From assembly GCA_947627465.1 (NCBI GenBank), contig CANQWD010000011.1, positions 21,538-85,537 of the forward strand: a stretch of 64,000 bases of DNA, written 5' to 3'. The stretch is from an uncultured Clostridia bacterium (GTDB taxonomy: Bacteria; Bacillota; Clostridia; Oscillospirales; Ruminococcaceae). Below, piece by piece: positions 33,090 to 42,457 of the stretch (positions are counted from its first letter, which is position 1; each line of letters starts with the position of its first letter). The notes beneath the pieces are model-generated. The model had not been told where the DNA came from and did no database searches. It was given only the letters and a program-made list of their open reading frames with translations. The translations under genes were made by a program, and so were the position numbers.

Positions 33090-35117
33090 ATGGAGATAAC
33101 CTATTTAAAAGGCATTGGACCTCAAAAGGCGGAACGCTACAAAAAGCTCGGCATTGAAACGGTTGAACAGCTTACCGAGCACTACCCGCGCGGCTATGTT
33201 GATTTCACCGAGCCAATGCCTATTCGCGAAGCAGAGATAGGCGAAACGTGCGTTATCCGCGCGACGGTCGCTCACAAAACCTACCCGTCGAACTACGGCG
33301 GGCGGGTTTTGGTGTTTAAAGCTCTGCTGACGGACGGCTTGGGCGAGATGACCGCCGTGTTCTTTAACGCGAAGTTCACGTTCGACACTTTGCAGCTCGG
33401 CAAAGAATACGTGTTCTGCGGGAAAATAACGGGCGACGCGTTTAATTTGCAGATAGCCTCTCCGCAGTTCGTTCTGCCCGAAAACGCGGGACTTCTGCCG
33501 AAATATCCGCTCACCAAAGGACTTTCCAACGCCGTTGTGACAAAGGATGTCGGAACGGCTCTTAAAGAAGTGAAACGCGCCGAGACCCTGCCGCCCGAGA
33601 TCATTTCAAAATACAAACTTATGAGCGCGGACGCGGCTATGCGGAAGATACATTTCCCGAAAACGCGCGAGGAGTACGAACAGGCGCGGCGAAGATTGGC
33701 TTTCGAGGAGCTCTTAACTCTGAAGCTGGGGCTTTCGCAGCTTAAAAACCGCGGCAGAACGCTTTCGGGCGCGGTGATGTCGGACGTGGATATGACGGCG
33801 TTTTACAACTCGCTGCCGTTCGTTCCGACAAACGCGCAGCAAAACGCCGTTTCCGACTGCTTAAAAGATATGAAGCGGCTTTATCCCATGAACCGACTGA
33901 TACAAGGCGACGTAGGCTCGGGAAAGACGATGGTCGCGGCGGCAGCGGCTTACTTCGCAGCTAAAAACGGGTTTACAACGCTTGTAATGGCTCCCACCGA
34001 GGTGCTGGCTCATCAGCATTACGAGACGTTCTCGGGCTTTTTAAAGCCGCTCGGGATAAGGCTCGGCATACTGTCGGGAAGTATGACCGCCGCAGAAAAG
34101 CGCGAAGCTCGAACGGCGGCAAAGTCGGGAGAGATCGACGTTCTTATCGGCACGCACGCGCTTATCCAAAAAAGCCTCGAAATAAGCCGATTGGGGCTTG
34201 TCGTTGTTGACGAGCAGCATCGTTTCGGCGTGGGACAGCGTTCGGCGCTTGCCGAAAAAAGCGAAAGCTCGCCGCATATTATGGCGATGTCCGCAACGCC
34301 CATTCCGAGAACGCTCGCGCTTATAATGTACGGCGACCTGGACGTTTCGGTGATAAACGAAATGCCGAAAGGACGTATTCCCGTAAAGACATACGCGGTG
34401 AATTCGAGTTTTCACACGCGCGTATACAATTTCATTAAGAAATACATCGCGGCGGGCAAGCAGGCGTTTATCGTATGTCCGAGAGTGGAAACGAACGAGA
34501 ACGATCTGAGCGACAAGAAAAGCGCGATCGAATATTACAACAAGCTGACCGCGAACGAGTTTAAGGGGATACCGACGGGGCTGCTTTACGGCAAGATGAA
34601 GCAAGCCGACAAGGACGCCGTGATGAACGACTTCCGCGACAACAAACTTAAGCTGCTTATTTCCACAACGGTGATAGAGGTCGGTATCGACGTGCCTAAC
34701 GCGGTCGTTATGCTTATCGAAAACGCGGAGCTGTTCGGACTGTCGCAGCTTCACCAGCTCCGAGGACGCGTCGGGCGCGGCAAGGACGAAAGCTTCTGCA
34801 TTCTGATGACGGACAACAAAAGCGAATACACCCGTGCGCGTATGCAGGCTATGAAAGAAACGACGGACGGCTACAAGATAGCGGACATAGATCTGCGGCT
34901 CAGGGGTCCGGGCAACTTTTTCGGACACGAACAGAGCGGTCTGCCGCCTATGGGAGTGGCGGACTTGGCGGACGACGCGGACGTGCTCGGCGAGGTCGAG
35001 ACGCTGTCCGAAGAGATACTCAAAACCGACGCTCGGCTGGAACGCCCGGGGCACGAGGGCTTAAAAGCGAACGTTCAAAAGCTGTTTGGCAATGTGGACG
35101 AGTTCGGGTGGAACTGA
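33090..35117 (+). CDS. recG: ATP-dependent DNA helicase RecG
   Basis: 675 residues, full length. The wedge/OB domain (~1-190) is followed by the helicase core: Walker A GDVGSGKT (~274-281), DEQHRFG, MSATPIPRTLALIMYGDLD, and motif VI HQLRGRVGRGK. The TRG-like C-terminus is present. It remodels stalled forks and Holliday junctions. It starts 12 bases after fakA, with only a weak ribosome binding site. Confidence 0.95.
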   Translation: MEITYLKGIGPQKAERYKKLGIETVEQLTEHYPRGYVDFTEPMPIREAEIGETCVIRATVAHKTYPSNYGGRVLVFKALLTDGLGEMTAVFFNAKFTFDTLQLGKEYVFCGKITGDAFNLQIASPQFVLPENAGLLPKYPLTKGLSNAVVTKDVGTALKEVKRAETLPPEIISKYKLMSADAAMRKIHFPKTREEYEQARRRLAFEELLTLKLGLSQLKNRGRTLSGAVMSDVDMTAFYNSLPFVPTNAQQNAVSDCLKDMKRLYPMNRLIQGDVGSGKTMVAAAAAYFAAKNGFTTLVMAPTEVLAHQHYETFSGFLKPLGIRLGILSGSMTAAEKREARTAAKSGEIDVLIGTHALIQKSLEISRLGLVVVDEQHRFGVGQRSALAEKSESSPHIMAMSATPIPRTLALIMYGDLDVSVINEMPKGRIPVKTYAVNSSFHTRVYNFIKKYIAAGKQAFIVCPRVETNENDLSDKKSAIEYYNKLTANEFKGIPTGLLYGKMKQADKDAVMNDFRDNKLKLLISTTVIEVGIDVPNAVVMLIENAELFGLSQLHQLRGRVGRGKDESFCILMTDNKSEYTRARMQAMKETTDGYKIADIDLRLRGPGNFFGHEQSGLPPMGVADLADDADVLGEVETLSEEILKTDARLERPGHEGLKANVQKLFGNVDEFGWN

Positions 35118-35147
35118 CGGCAATTTGTATTTATTGGAGTGAATGAA

Positions 35148-35906
35148 ATGGGCGAGGTTGAATTAAAGCGGGAGCGCTGGCGCTACCCAAGGTTCTTTTG
35201 CGATAACGTCTGCGAGGACGGCGCGGCGATCATGGGCGAGGACGTGAAGCATATCACGTCCGTACTTAGAATGAGACACGGCGATATCGCGGTAATATGC
35301 GACGGGCGCGGGAATGATTACCTTTGCGAATTAAACATAGCCGACGGTGTTGTCGCCGGGTTTCGGACGTTGGAAAAGTCTCCCAATCTCGCCGAGCCGA
35401 GTATCAAAGTGCGGCTGTTTCAGGCTATGCCGAAAGGCGATAAAATGGACTTCATCGTACAAAAGGCGGTGGAATGCGGCGTGAGTGAAATAGTTCCGAT
35501 ATTTACGAAACGCTGCGTTTCGCGCCCCGATGAGAAGTCGCTCGCGAAAAAGCTTCCGCGCTGGCAAAAAATAGCCTATGAAGCCGCCAAGCAATGCGGT
35601 CGCGGAATTATTCCGACAGTCGGAGAAGCGGTGAACTTCTCGGAACTTAAACGGCTCACGTCTGCCGAAAGCACGCGTATTCTGTTCTACGAATGCGCCG
35701 AAACGCCGCTTAAAGACGCGGTTCGGGAGTTCAAGAAAAACGTTGATATCGTGATAGGCAGCGAGGGCGGCTTTGAGGTTTCCGAAGCAGAAGCGCTGCA
35801 AAAGCTGGGTTTCGCGTGCGTTTCTTTGGGAAAACGAATTTTGAGATGCGAGACAGCCCCGATAGCCGCGCTGTCCGTTTTGATGAATGTTACAGGAAAT
35901 ATGTAA
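35148..35906 (+). CDS. rsmE: 16S rRNA (uracil-1498-N3)-methyltransferase
   Basis: 252 residues. An N-terminal PUA-like domain (~1-75, RYPRFFCDN) is followed by a SPOUT methyltransferase knot with FQAMPKGDKMD, QKAVECGV, IGSEGGFE and LGKRILRCETAP. It methylates U1498 at the decoding site. GGAG (35136-35139) favours ATG at 35148 over GTG at 35139. Last gene of the long operon. Confidence 0.94.
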   Translation: MGEVELKRERWRYPRFFCDNVCEDGAAIMGEDVKHITSVLRMRHGDIAVICDGRGNDYLCELNIADGVVAGFRTLEKSPNLAEPSIKVRLFQAMPKGDKMDFIVQKAVECGVSEIVPIFTKRCVSRPDEKSLAKKLPRWQKIAYEAAKQCGRGIIPTVGEAVNFSELKRLTSAESTRILFYECAETPLKDAVREFKKNVDIVIGSEGGFEVSEAEALQKLGFACVSLGKRILRCETAPIAALSVLMNVTGNM

Positions 35907-35944
35907 CTTGTTTGTGTAAAACTACCAAAAAATCTTGTGAGTAC

Positions 35945-35973
35945 TTGCATTATTTTTGCAAAAGGTATATAAT
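35945..35973 (+). promoter_or_regulatory. SigA-type promoter
   Basis: TTGCAT (35945-35950) and TATAAT (35968-35973), 17-base spacer, for the acidic membrane protein gene at 36021. Confidence 0.75.
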
Positions 35974-36020
35974 AGAATTATAGCATTTTATGCTGTGATA
36001 TTTCAAGGAGGTAACGGTCT

Positions 36021-36356
36021 ATGAAGGCTTTTGGAATTTTAATGGTAGGTGCGTTGGCAGTCGCGGGAGGAATCGCGGCGGCGACTTATATCACCAAAAA
36101 GAAGATCGACAAGGAAAATGAGGAGAACTATTACGACGATTGGGATAACGATGATATCGACGATGATTGGGACTTCGATTTCGACGAGGATATGGAAATA
36201 GAGGACGAGCCTGCCGCTCCCAAGGCGGCTGAACCCACCGTTCCCGAAGAAAAGCCCACCGTTGAAGAGTCCAAGGCGGATATTCCCGAAGAGACAAGCT
36301 TCAACGATGTGTTCGGCACGGAGGAAACGGGCGGCTCTATCGACGAAGAACTCTGA
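36021..36356 (+). CDS. Acidic single-pass membrane protein
   Basis: 111 residues: an N-terminal helix (~5-24, GILMVGALAVAGGIAAATYI) followed by KK and then a very acidic domain (about 45% Asp/Glu) rich in Pro and Thr. AAGGAGGT is a perfect ribosome binding site. No known function; low-complexity acidic tails on a membrane anchor are often scaffolds. Its own promoter and the downstream terminator make it a single-gene unit. Confidence 0.75.
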   Translation: MKAFGILMVGALAVAGGIAAATYITKKKIDKENEENYYDDWDNDDIDDDWDFDFDEDMEIEDEPAAPKAAEPTVPEEKPTVEESKADIPEETSFNDVFGTEETGGSIDEEL

Positions 36357-36404
36357 ACAATTGGCAGTTGACAATGAACAATGGGCAATGGACAATTGAC
36401 AGTT
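36357..36404. repeat. AT-rich ATTGACAATG-type repeat
   Basis: Five degenerate copies of ACAATTG/TTGACAATG between the stop and the terminator stem. Same family as 12766-12804. Confidence 0.65.
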
Positions 36405-36456
36405 TTGGGTGCGCCGAAGCACGGCGCGCCTTAATTGTTGATTGCCCGTTTTTGTT
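36383..36456 (+). terminator. Terminator using the repeat as its stem
   Basis: GGGCAATGGACAATT pairs with AATTGTTGATTGCCC around an inner GGTGCGCCG/CGGCGCGCC hairpin, followed by GTTTTTG. The AT-rich repeat thus forms part of the stem. Confidence 0.7.
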
Positions 36457-36484
36457 TGTACAATGCCATTCGCGGTTTGTGTCC

Positions 36485-36513
36485 TGTACATTTCGGGCGG
36501 CTTATGCTATAAT
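36485..36513 (+). promoter_or_regulatory. Promoter of the XRE membrane regulator
   Basis: TGTACA (36485-36490) and an extended -10, TGC-TATAAT (36508-36513), 17 bases apart. Confidence 0.6.
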
Positions 36514-36530
36514 ATTCGCGAGGTGATTTT

Positions 36531-37043
36531 ATGGATACGGTTAAAATCGGAAAATTTCTCGCGGAGCTTCGCCGCGAAAAAGAACTTACCCAAGAGCAGC
36601 TTGCCGAAAAGCTGGGGACTTCAAATAAGACTATCTCGCGCTGGGAAAACGGAAACTATATGCCGCCCGTTGAAATGCTTATGGAACTGTCGGACTTCTA
36701 CGGCGTGAGCATTAACGAGCTGTTAAGCGGAAAGCGCCTTGAACAGTCCGAAGAAAAGCCCGCCGCCGAGGAAAATCTGAAACGGATACTCACGGAAAAT
36801 TCGTTTTCGCTTGAGGAACGCAAAGCATATTTTACCAAGGAATGGAAAAACGATCATGCTTGGGAAAGGGCGTTAAATATATATGTGCCATTAATTATAA
36901 TGGTTATTGGGTTTATTTTGGATAAAATTCTTATCGTTAGCGCTGCGGCGATTATCAGCGCAGTAATCAACCTGATAAACTACAATCACATGATGGGCTA
37001 TGTCGATCGCAACGTTTACGACGACCCGAATAAAAAATCGTAA
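36531..37043 (+). CDS. XRE regulator with C-terminal membrane segments
   Basis: 170 residues. An N-terminal HTH (~6-60, LRREKELTQEQLAEKLGTSN, then KTISRWENG) is joined to a linker and two TM helices (~117-133 and ~134-148). Membrane-tethered XRE regulators of this shape occur in clostridia. GAGGTGAT precedes ATG. It lies upstream of the SCIFF gene, which has its own promoter, so control of that gene is possible but not shown. Confidence 0.8.
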   Translation: MDTVKIGKFLAELRREKELTQEQLAEKLGTSNKTISRWENGNYMPPVEMLMELSDFYGVSINELLSGKRLEQSEEKPAAEENLKRILTENSFSLEERKAYFTKEWKNDHAWERALNIYVPLIIMVIGFILDKILIVSAAAIISAVINLINYNHMMGYVDRNVYDDPNKKS

Positions 37044-37049
37044 AACCCC

Positions 37050-37078
37050 TTGCAAAAAATCGCGATATATGTTATAAT
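37050..37078 (+). promoter_or_regulatory. Promoter of the SCIFF gene
   Basis: TTGCAA (37050-37055) and TATAAT (37073-37078), 17 bases apart. Confidence 0.75.
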
Positions 37079-37124
37079 AATAATAAGCGGTTTTCGCAAT
37101 ACTTATTTGAAAGAGGTGTTCCCA

Positions 37125-37268
37125 TTGAAGCACATAGTAACAATCAACAAGGCGAACCTTAAAAAGAGCGCCGAGAACGGCGGCTGCGGCAAGTGCACAA
37201 GCTCTTGTCAGTCCGCTTGCAAGACCTCCTGCACAGTAGCTAATCAGAAGTGTGAGAGCGTTAAGTAA
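37125..37268 (+). CDS. SCIFF ranthipeptide precursor
   Basis: 47 residues (start TTG, with AGAGGTG upstream). Six cysteines at 21, 24, 28, 32, 36 and 43 give the six-Cys-in-forty-five pattern of SCIFF peptides; the leader begins KHIVTINKANLKKSAENGG. The radical SAM maturase encoded next forms thioether bonds between Cys and non-alpha carbons (a ranthipeptide). Widespread in clostridia; quorum-type roles have been proposed. An in-frame ATG at 37050 lies in the promoter and is not used. Confidence 0.93.
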   Translation: MKHIVTINKANLKKSAENGGCGKCTSSCQSACKTSCTVANQKCESVK

Positions 37269-37291
37269 TTGGATTTTTGTCAAATTTCAGC

Positions 37292-37318
37292 TTTTCCCCC
37301 GCCTGCGGCGGGGGAAAA
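37292..37318 (+). terminator. Hairpin between SCIFF precursor and maturase
   Basis: A perfect 12-bp stem TTTTCCCCCGCC around TGC, with no T-run after it on the plus strand. It could stabilise the precursor mRNA or partly attenuate the maturase. Similar to hairpins at 10686-10710 and 40282-40312. Confidence 0.5.
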
Positions 37319-37341
37319 TGCGGTTAATATAGAGGTAAAAA

Positions 37342-38727
37342 ATGGTTCATAAATTTAAACAGTTGGGATATAATATTGTTATAGACAGCGACAGCAACGC
37401 CGTTCACGTAATGGACGACTGCGCTTTTGATTTGCTTGACAGCGTGTCGGCGGCTGTTTTCGAGGCAAACGGCGCGAATGTTCCAGCAAATTTGGCGGAG
37501 AATTTCCCCGAATACGCAAAAGAGGACATAGCCGAGGCTTACGGAGAATTATACAAATTGTATAAAGACGAGCAGTTGTTTACCGAGGACGATTACGAAA
37601 AATATAGCGAAACCAAAATAAACAGCCCCGTCAAGTCAATGTGCCTAAACGTAGCGCACGACTGCAATCTGCGGTGCGAATACTGCTTCGCGCAAACGGG
37701 CGACTTCGGCGGCGAACGCTGTATAATGCCGCCCGAAATAGGCAGAAAAGCTATCGACTTCCTTATAGAAAAGTCCGCGAACCGCGAAAATATCGAGCTT
37801 GACTTCTTCGGCGGCGAACCGCTGATGGCTTGGGACACCGTCGTTGAAACGGTGAAATACGCGCGTTCGATTGAAAAGCAGCACGGCAAGAATTTCCGTT
37901 TCACGATAACGACAAACGGCGTTCTTCTGGACGATGAGAAAATAGACTACATTAACCGCGAAATGGTGAATGTCGTGCTTTCCCTTGACGGTCGGCGCGA
38001 AACCACCGACAGAATACGCAAAACTTTGAACGGCAAGAGCGCTTACGACGTGATAGTTCCAAAATTCCAAAAACTGGTGAAAAGCCGCACAAAAGCGGGA
38101 AAAACCGACTACTACGTCCGCGCGACGTTCACGAAATACAATCTCGACTTCACCGAGGACGTATTACACATGCGCGATCTGGGCTTTGAGCAGCTTTCCG
38201 CCGAGCCTGTCGTTACCGATGAGAAAGAGCCGTTCGCAATCACAAGCGAGGACTTGCCGAGAATTTACAGCGAGTACGACAAGCTTTGTGAAATTATGGC
38301 GAACCGCACGAAAGACAAATTCAACTTCTTCCATTTTATGGTGGATCTCGATCAGGGTCCCTGCGCTATCAAGCGCTTGCGCGGCTGCGGCTGCGGCAAC
38401 GATTACGTAGCCGTCGACCCCCATGGAAACATTTTCCCGTGCCACCAGTTCGTGGGAATAGAAAAGTGGAAAATGGGCAACCTATTTGACGGAACGTTCA
38501 ATAACGAGATCAAAAACTACTTTGCGGGAACGCATCTTTACTCGAAGCAAGGCTGCCGCGACTGTTGGGCGAAATTCTACTGCTCGGGCGGCTGCAACGC
38601 GAACTCGTTCATTTACGAGGGCGACTGCCGCAAACCGCACGCGCTTTCCTGCGAGCTTATGAGAAAGCGTCTGGAATGCGCGCTGGCGCTGGCGGTCGAC
38701 AAGGCGGTAAAGTCACAAAACGAATAA
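37342..38727 (+). CDS. SCIFF radical SAM maturase
   Basis: 461 residues. The radical SAM cluster motif is C108-x3-C112-x2-C115 (HDCNLRCEYC). The C-terminal SPASM/twitch region carries further Cys for auxiliary clusters (CGCGNDYVAVDPHGNIFPC and CRDCWAKFYCSGGCN). It follows the SCIFF peptide and matches its cognate maturase family in length and order. It should form sactionine-like or ranthipeptide thioether bonds on the precursor. Confidence 0.94.
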   Translation: MVHKFKQLGYNIVIDSDSNAVHVMDDCAFDLLDSVSAAVFEANGANVPANLAENFPEYAKEDIAEAYGELYKLYKDEQLFTEDDYEKYSETKINSPVKSMCLNVAHDCNLRCEYCFAQTGDFGGERCIMPPEIGRKAIDFLIEKSANRENIELDFFGGEPLMAWDTVVETVKYARSIEKQHGKNFRFTITTNGVLLDDEKIDYINREMVNVVLSLDGRRETTDRIRKTLNGKSAYDVIVPKFQKLVKSRTKAGKTDYYVRATFTKYNLDFTEDVLHMRDLGFEQLSAEPVVTDEKEPFAITSEDLPRIYSEYDKLCEIMANRTKDKFNFFHFMVDLDQGPCAIKRLRGCGCGNDYVAVDPHGNIFPCHQFVGIEKWKMGNLFDGTFNNEIKNYFAGTHLYSKQGCRDCWAKFYCSGGCNANSFIYEGDCRKPHALSCELMRKRLECALALAVDKAVKSQNE

Positions 38728-38858
38728 CAAATTATCGTTTTAGTTTAAATATTCATTCAAAATTACTTCACCAATTTTACACAAATGAGCGTTATAATCA
38801 AATCATAAAAACAAAACAAATCAAATAATGTTACTGTTTCAGAAAGGATCGTTTTATT

Positions 38859-40169
38859 ATGAATGATATGAATAATTTTGATATGCAGAATACTCCGTTA
38901 CCGCAATATCCGAGCGTTCAGCCCTCTGCTCCTTCGGGCAAGCCGCCTAAAAACCGCAAGCCGCACACCACGGCAAAAGTCGCGGCTCTGCTGGCGGGAG
39001 TGCTGATAGTCGGCGGCGGAGCGGGCTTCGGCGGAACATATCTCGCAAACAGAACGCGCTCGACGGCTGTGGTAAGTTCGCCGAACGCCACCTCAAAGCC
39101 CTCGGCGGACAACAGCGAGACGCACACAAGCGGCACTCCCACTCTCGATGAGATGCAAAAGGACGTTACAGTGCCGCAGCACAATGTCACGAGCAATGTT
39201 GAATTTAAGACGGACGGAACTTATATGTACACCCGTGACCTTGTAAACGCGGTGCGCGACAGCGTTGTTTACATCGAGACATTTGTGGAGTACCGCGGTC
39301 AGAAACAGCAGTACGGCGCGGCAAGCGGCATTATAATCTCAAAGGACGGCTATATTGTCACGAATAACCACGTTGTTGAGGACAGCTCGGAGTTTACTGT
39401 GAAAGTGAGCGACACCGACCCCGAAACGGGCATTGTAGAGCAGGAGACTTATGACGCGACGCTTATCGGTACAGACGCCGATACCGATCTTGCGGTCTTG
39501 AAAATTGAAGCGGAGGATCTTCTCGCGGCGAAACTCGGCGATTCGGACACGCTTCGTCTTGGCGACGACGTTATCGCGGTAGGAAACCCGCTCGGTTATG
39601 AAAGTTCGGTAACAAAGGGCATAATCTCGGGGCTTAACAGACAGGTATCGGACAGTCAGCGCGGACTTACCGCTATCCAGACCGATACACCGATAAACAG
39701 CGGAAACTCGGGCGGCGCTTTGTTCAACGCTTACGGAGAAGTGATCGGAGTTGTCAACGAAAAGCGCGTTGACAGCTACGCCGAGAGCCTTGGCTTTGCC
39801 ATTACCATAAACGAAGCAAAGGACGTTATAAACGACCTTATCGATAAGGGTTACGTTTCGGGACGCGCTATGCTCGGCATCACCTACCTTAAAATAGGCG
39901 AAACGGCGGCGGCTTACCGCGGCGAGACCGCGGGCTGGCAGGTAACAAAGATAGATGAGAATATGGCGGTCGCGAACAGCGGCTTGGTGGTAGGTGACAC
40001 GATCGTCAAGATCGACGGTAAATCCATATTTGAGGACGATATTATGAACGTGTTCAGCGAAAAGAAGCCCGGCGATACGGTCACTGTCACGGTTATCCGC
40101 ACAAACCAGCTCGGTCACGACAAGGAAATGAACATCGACATCGAATTGTCCGAATATAAGGGCGAATGA
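38859..40169 (+). CDS. htrA: HtrA/DegP-type membrane-anchored serine protease
   Basis: 436 residues. A Pro-rich cytoplasmic N-terminus (1-38) precedes one TM helix (~40-62) and a trypsin-like protease with His171 (TNNHVV), Asp210 (DTDLAV) and Ser284 (GNSGGAL). A PDZ domain follows (~335-430). It degrades or refolds misfolded exported proteins at the membrane. AGAAAGGA precedes ATG. Confidence 0.94.
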   Translation: MNDMNNFDMQNTPLPQYPSVQPSAPSGKPPKNRKPHTTAKVAALLAGVLIVGGGAGFGGTYLANRTRSTAVVSSPNATSKPSADNSETHTSGTPTLDEMQKDVTVPQHNVTSNVEFKTDGTYMYTRDLVNAVRDSVVYIETFVEYRGQKQQYGAASGIIISKDGYIVTNNHVVEDSSEFTVKVSDTDPETGIVEQETYDATLIGTDADTDLAVLKIEAEDLLAAKLGDSDTLRLGDDVIAVGNPLGYESSVTKGIISGLNRQVSDSQRGLTAIQTDTPINSGNSGGALFNAYGEVIGVVNEKRVDSYAESLGFAITINEAKDVINDLIDKGYVSGRAMLGITYLKIGETAAAYRGETAGWQVTKIDENMAVANSGLVVGDTIVKIDGKSIFEDDIMNVFSEKKPGDTVTVTVIRTNQLGHDKEMNIDIELSEYKGE

Positions 40170-40207
40170 TAACATATCGGATTTTCCCAAAAATCTTAAA
40201 TAGCAAG

Positions 40208-40240
40208 AACTCCCCGAAGCTCGAAAGCACGGGGAGTTTT
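40208..40240 (+). terminator. Terminator of htrA
   Basis: AACTCCCC pairs with GGGGAGTT around the loop, then TTTAGTT. Confidence 0.85.
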
Positions 40241-40281
40241 AGTTGTAGAAAAATCACTTAAAAAAGGCGCTTTAAAACGAC

Positions 40282-40312
40282 GTTCTCTCCCCCGCTTCGC
40301 GGGGGAGAGAAC
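40282..40312. repeat. GC-rich palindromic hairpin
   Basis: A perfect 14-bp stem GTTCTCTCCCCCGC around TTC, between two terminators. Third copy of the CCCCCGC hairpin type. Confidence 0.65.
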
Positions 40313-40323
40313 AGATAACAATG

Positions 40324-40359
40324 ATCTCCCCGAAGCTCGTAGGCTCGGGGAGATTTTTT
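40324..40359 (+). terminator. Second terminator, at the end of the V-ATPase operon
   Basis: ATCTCCCC pairs with GGGGAGAT, then six T on the plus strand. It ends at the stop codon of the convergent V-ATPase D gene and can serve both sides. Confidence 0.7.
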
Positions 40360-40975
40360 ATGAAATTGATTTTCTGCGCTTGATGACTTTTTGCCGTGAA
40401 AACTCCTCGCGTTCCTTTTCCTCAAGAGCGTTGGTGATAAAGTGAACCTGTTCTTTAAAGCGCGGTATCATAATGTTTTTAAGAGCGTTCGCGCGCTTTT
40501 GCGTTTTCTTTATCGCTACCGCCAAGCGGTATATGCTGTTTTCCACCTCGGCTAAGCGCACGGTTATCTCTTTCGCCTTATTAAAGCATACATACGCGTA
40601 ATCGAAGCTGGAATTAGTCGCGCTCAGCGGATAAGCGGGGCGCTCGGCAGGCTCGATATCCGCGGCGAGTTTTGGAAGCTCCACGCCCATTACGCTGCGC
40701 GTTGAGAGCTTCAGCGAGTTTTCAAGCGGAATGGCTTTCGCAAGTTCGCTTACCACGCCGAGCGTTATATTGGCGTACTCGAGCGCCTTGTAAGCCTCGG
40801 CATAAGTGCCGTCAATGGTCGAACGCAATTCTTTTGCCTCGTCGGTCAGCGCCACCATTTCACGCACTAAAATGTTGCGTTTTCTGTCCATAAGCTCGTA
40901 GCCCAACTGCGCCTGAGCCAATTGCCGCTTGGATTTTATTAAGTTGCCCTTTGTCGGGAAGATCTGCTCCGCCAT
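40358..40975 (-). CDS. ntpD: V/A-type ATPase subunit D
   Basis: 205 residues; the long antiparallel coiled coil of the central stalk (TKGNLIKSKRQLAQAQLGYE, ...RRVNALKNIMIPR-like end). Last gene of the operon on the minus strand. It transmits rotation between the A3B3 head and the membrane ring. Confidence 0.93.
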   Translation of the reverse strand: MAEQIFPTKGNLIKSKRQLAQAQLGYELMDRKRNILVREMVALTDEAKELRSTIDGTYAEAYKALEYANITLGVVSELAKAIPLENSLKLSTRSVMGVELPKLAADIEPAERPAYPLSATNSSFDYAYVCFNKAKEITVRLAEVENSIYRLAVAIKKTQKRANALKNIMIPRFKEQVHFITNALEEKEREEFSRQKVIKRRKSIS

Positions 40976-41000
40976 GACGCTTCACCGCCTTTCGTTAAAG

Positions 41001-42443
41001 TTAGCCCGCACTTTCGGTTTTGCCGCTGTCGCTGTCGCTTTGCGCGTTATCCAAAAAACGCGCCGCGCGCTCGGGGTCGTATTTCTCGTCGAGCAGCTTT
41101 TCATCGATACGGTCAAGCTCGTTTTTCGGAAGCGTGCAGAGAAGATCCCAGCCGAGGTCAAGCGTTTCGTCCATAGAACGGTTCTCATCAAAGCCTTGAT
41201 TTAAGAAATTATCCTCAAACAGTCTGCCGAACCGCATATAAGCGCGGTCGGCGTCCGAAAGTTCTTCCTCGCCGATAACAGACGCGAGAGAACGCGCGTC
41301 CTGAACCTTTGCGTAAGCCGCGAAAAGCTGATTGGAAACGGCTTGGTGATCGGCTCTCGTGTAGCCCTCGCCGATACCGTCTTTCATCAAACGCGACAGC
41401 GACAGCAAAACGGACAGTCCCGGATAAACGCCGCGCTGATCAAGGTCGCGGTCGAAAACTATCTGTCCCTCGGTGATGTACGCAGTAAGGTCGGGGATTG
41501 GGTGTGTGATGTCGTCGTTCGGCATCGTGAGTATCGGAATCTGCGTAACCGAACCCGTACTGCCCTCAACAACGCCCGCTCTTTCATAAAGGGAAGCGAG
41601 GTTTGAATACAGATAGCCCGGATAGCCCTTACGTCCGGGAATTTCGCCCTTTGACGACGAAAACTCACGGAGCGCCTCGGCGTAGCTCGTCATATCCGTC
41701 ATGATTACCAGAATGTGCATATTCTTCTCAAACGCGAGATATTCCGCCGCCGTTAAAGCACATAAAGGAGTGAGCAGACGTTCGATTATCGGGTCGCTTG
41801 AAAGGTTTAAGAACATACAAACGCGCTCCGAAGCGCCAGTTTCCTCAAAGGAACGGCGGAAGTAATTCGCCACGTCGTTCTGAACGCCCATTGCCGCGAA
41901 GACAATCGCAAAATCGCCGCTTCCCTCGCCCGTCAGCTTCGCCTGCTTAACTATCTGAACCGCCAATTTATTGTGCGAAAGTCCCGAACCGGAGAAGATA
42001 GGCAGCTTCTGTCCTCTGATAAGCGTCATAAGCGCGTCTATCGAGGAAATGCCCGTGTGAATGTAGTTTCTCGGGTACTGCCGCGCCACGGGGTTCAGCG
42101 CCTGACCGTTTACGTCGCCCATTTTTTCCGGAAAAACGGGTCCCAAGCCGTCGATAGGCTTGCCCGCGCCGTTGAACACTCGTCCGAGCATTTCGGGCGC
42201 AAGCGGTATTTCCAAAGGCTTTCCCGAAAAGATAGTGCGGGTGTTTTCAAGAGAAATGCCGTTTGTGCCCTCAAAAACCTGCAGGATAGCCTTGTCGCCC
42301 TCAAGCTCGACAACTCTGCCGATACGCTCCGTTCCGTCGTTCAGCCGCAGCCGCGCTATTTCGTCGTAAGCCACGCCCGAAACGCCCTCAAGCGCCACAA
42401 GAGGACCGTTTATGTCTTTCAGTCCAACATACTGTAAACTCAT
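41001..42443 (-). CDS. ntpB: V/A-type ATPase subunit B
   Basis: 480 residues of the non-catalytic B subunit: [29 protein letters not shown] and [16 protein letters not shown], with no Walker A lysine, as expected. GGAGGG places the start at 42443; the TTG at 42461 overlaps the A subunit stop. Forms the A3B3 head with ntpA. Confidence 0.95.
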   Translation of the reverse strand: MSLQYVGLKDINGPLVALEGVSGVAYDEIARLRLNDGTERIGRVVELEGDKAILQVFEGTNGISLENTRTIFSGKPLEIPLAPEMLGRVFNGAGKPIDGLGPVFPEKMGDVNGQALNPVARQYPRNYIHTGISSIDALMTLIRGQKLPIFSGSGLSHNKLAVQIVKQAKLTGEGSGDFAIVFAAMGVQNDVANYFRRSFEETGASERVCMFLNLSSDPIIERLLTPLCALTAAEYLAFEKNMHILVIMTDMTSYAEALREFSSSKGEIPGRKGYPGYLYSNLASLYERAGVVEGSTGSVTQIPILTMPNDDITHPIPDLTAYITEGQIVFDRDLDQRGVYPGLSVLLSLSRLMKDGIGEGYTRADHQAVSNQLFAAYAKVQDARSLASVIGEEELSDADRAYMRFGRLFEDNFLNQGFDENRSMDETLDLGWDLLCTLPKNELDRIDEKLLDEKYDPERAARFLDNAQSDSDSGKTESAG

Positions 42444-42457
42444 AATTTGCCCTCCGC

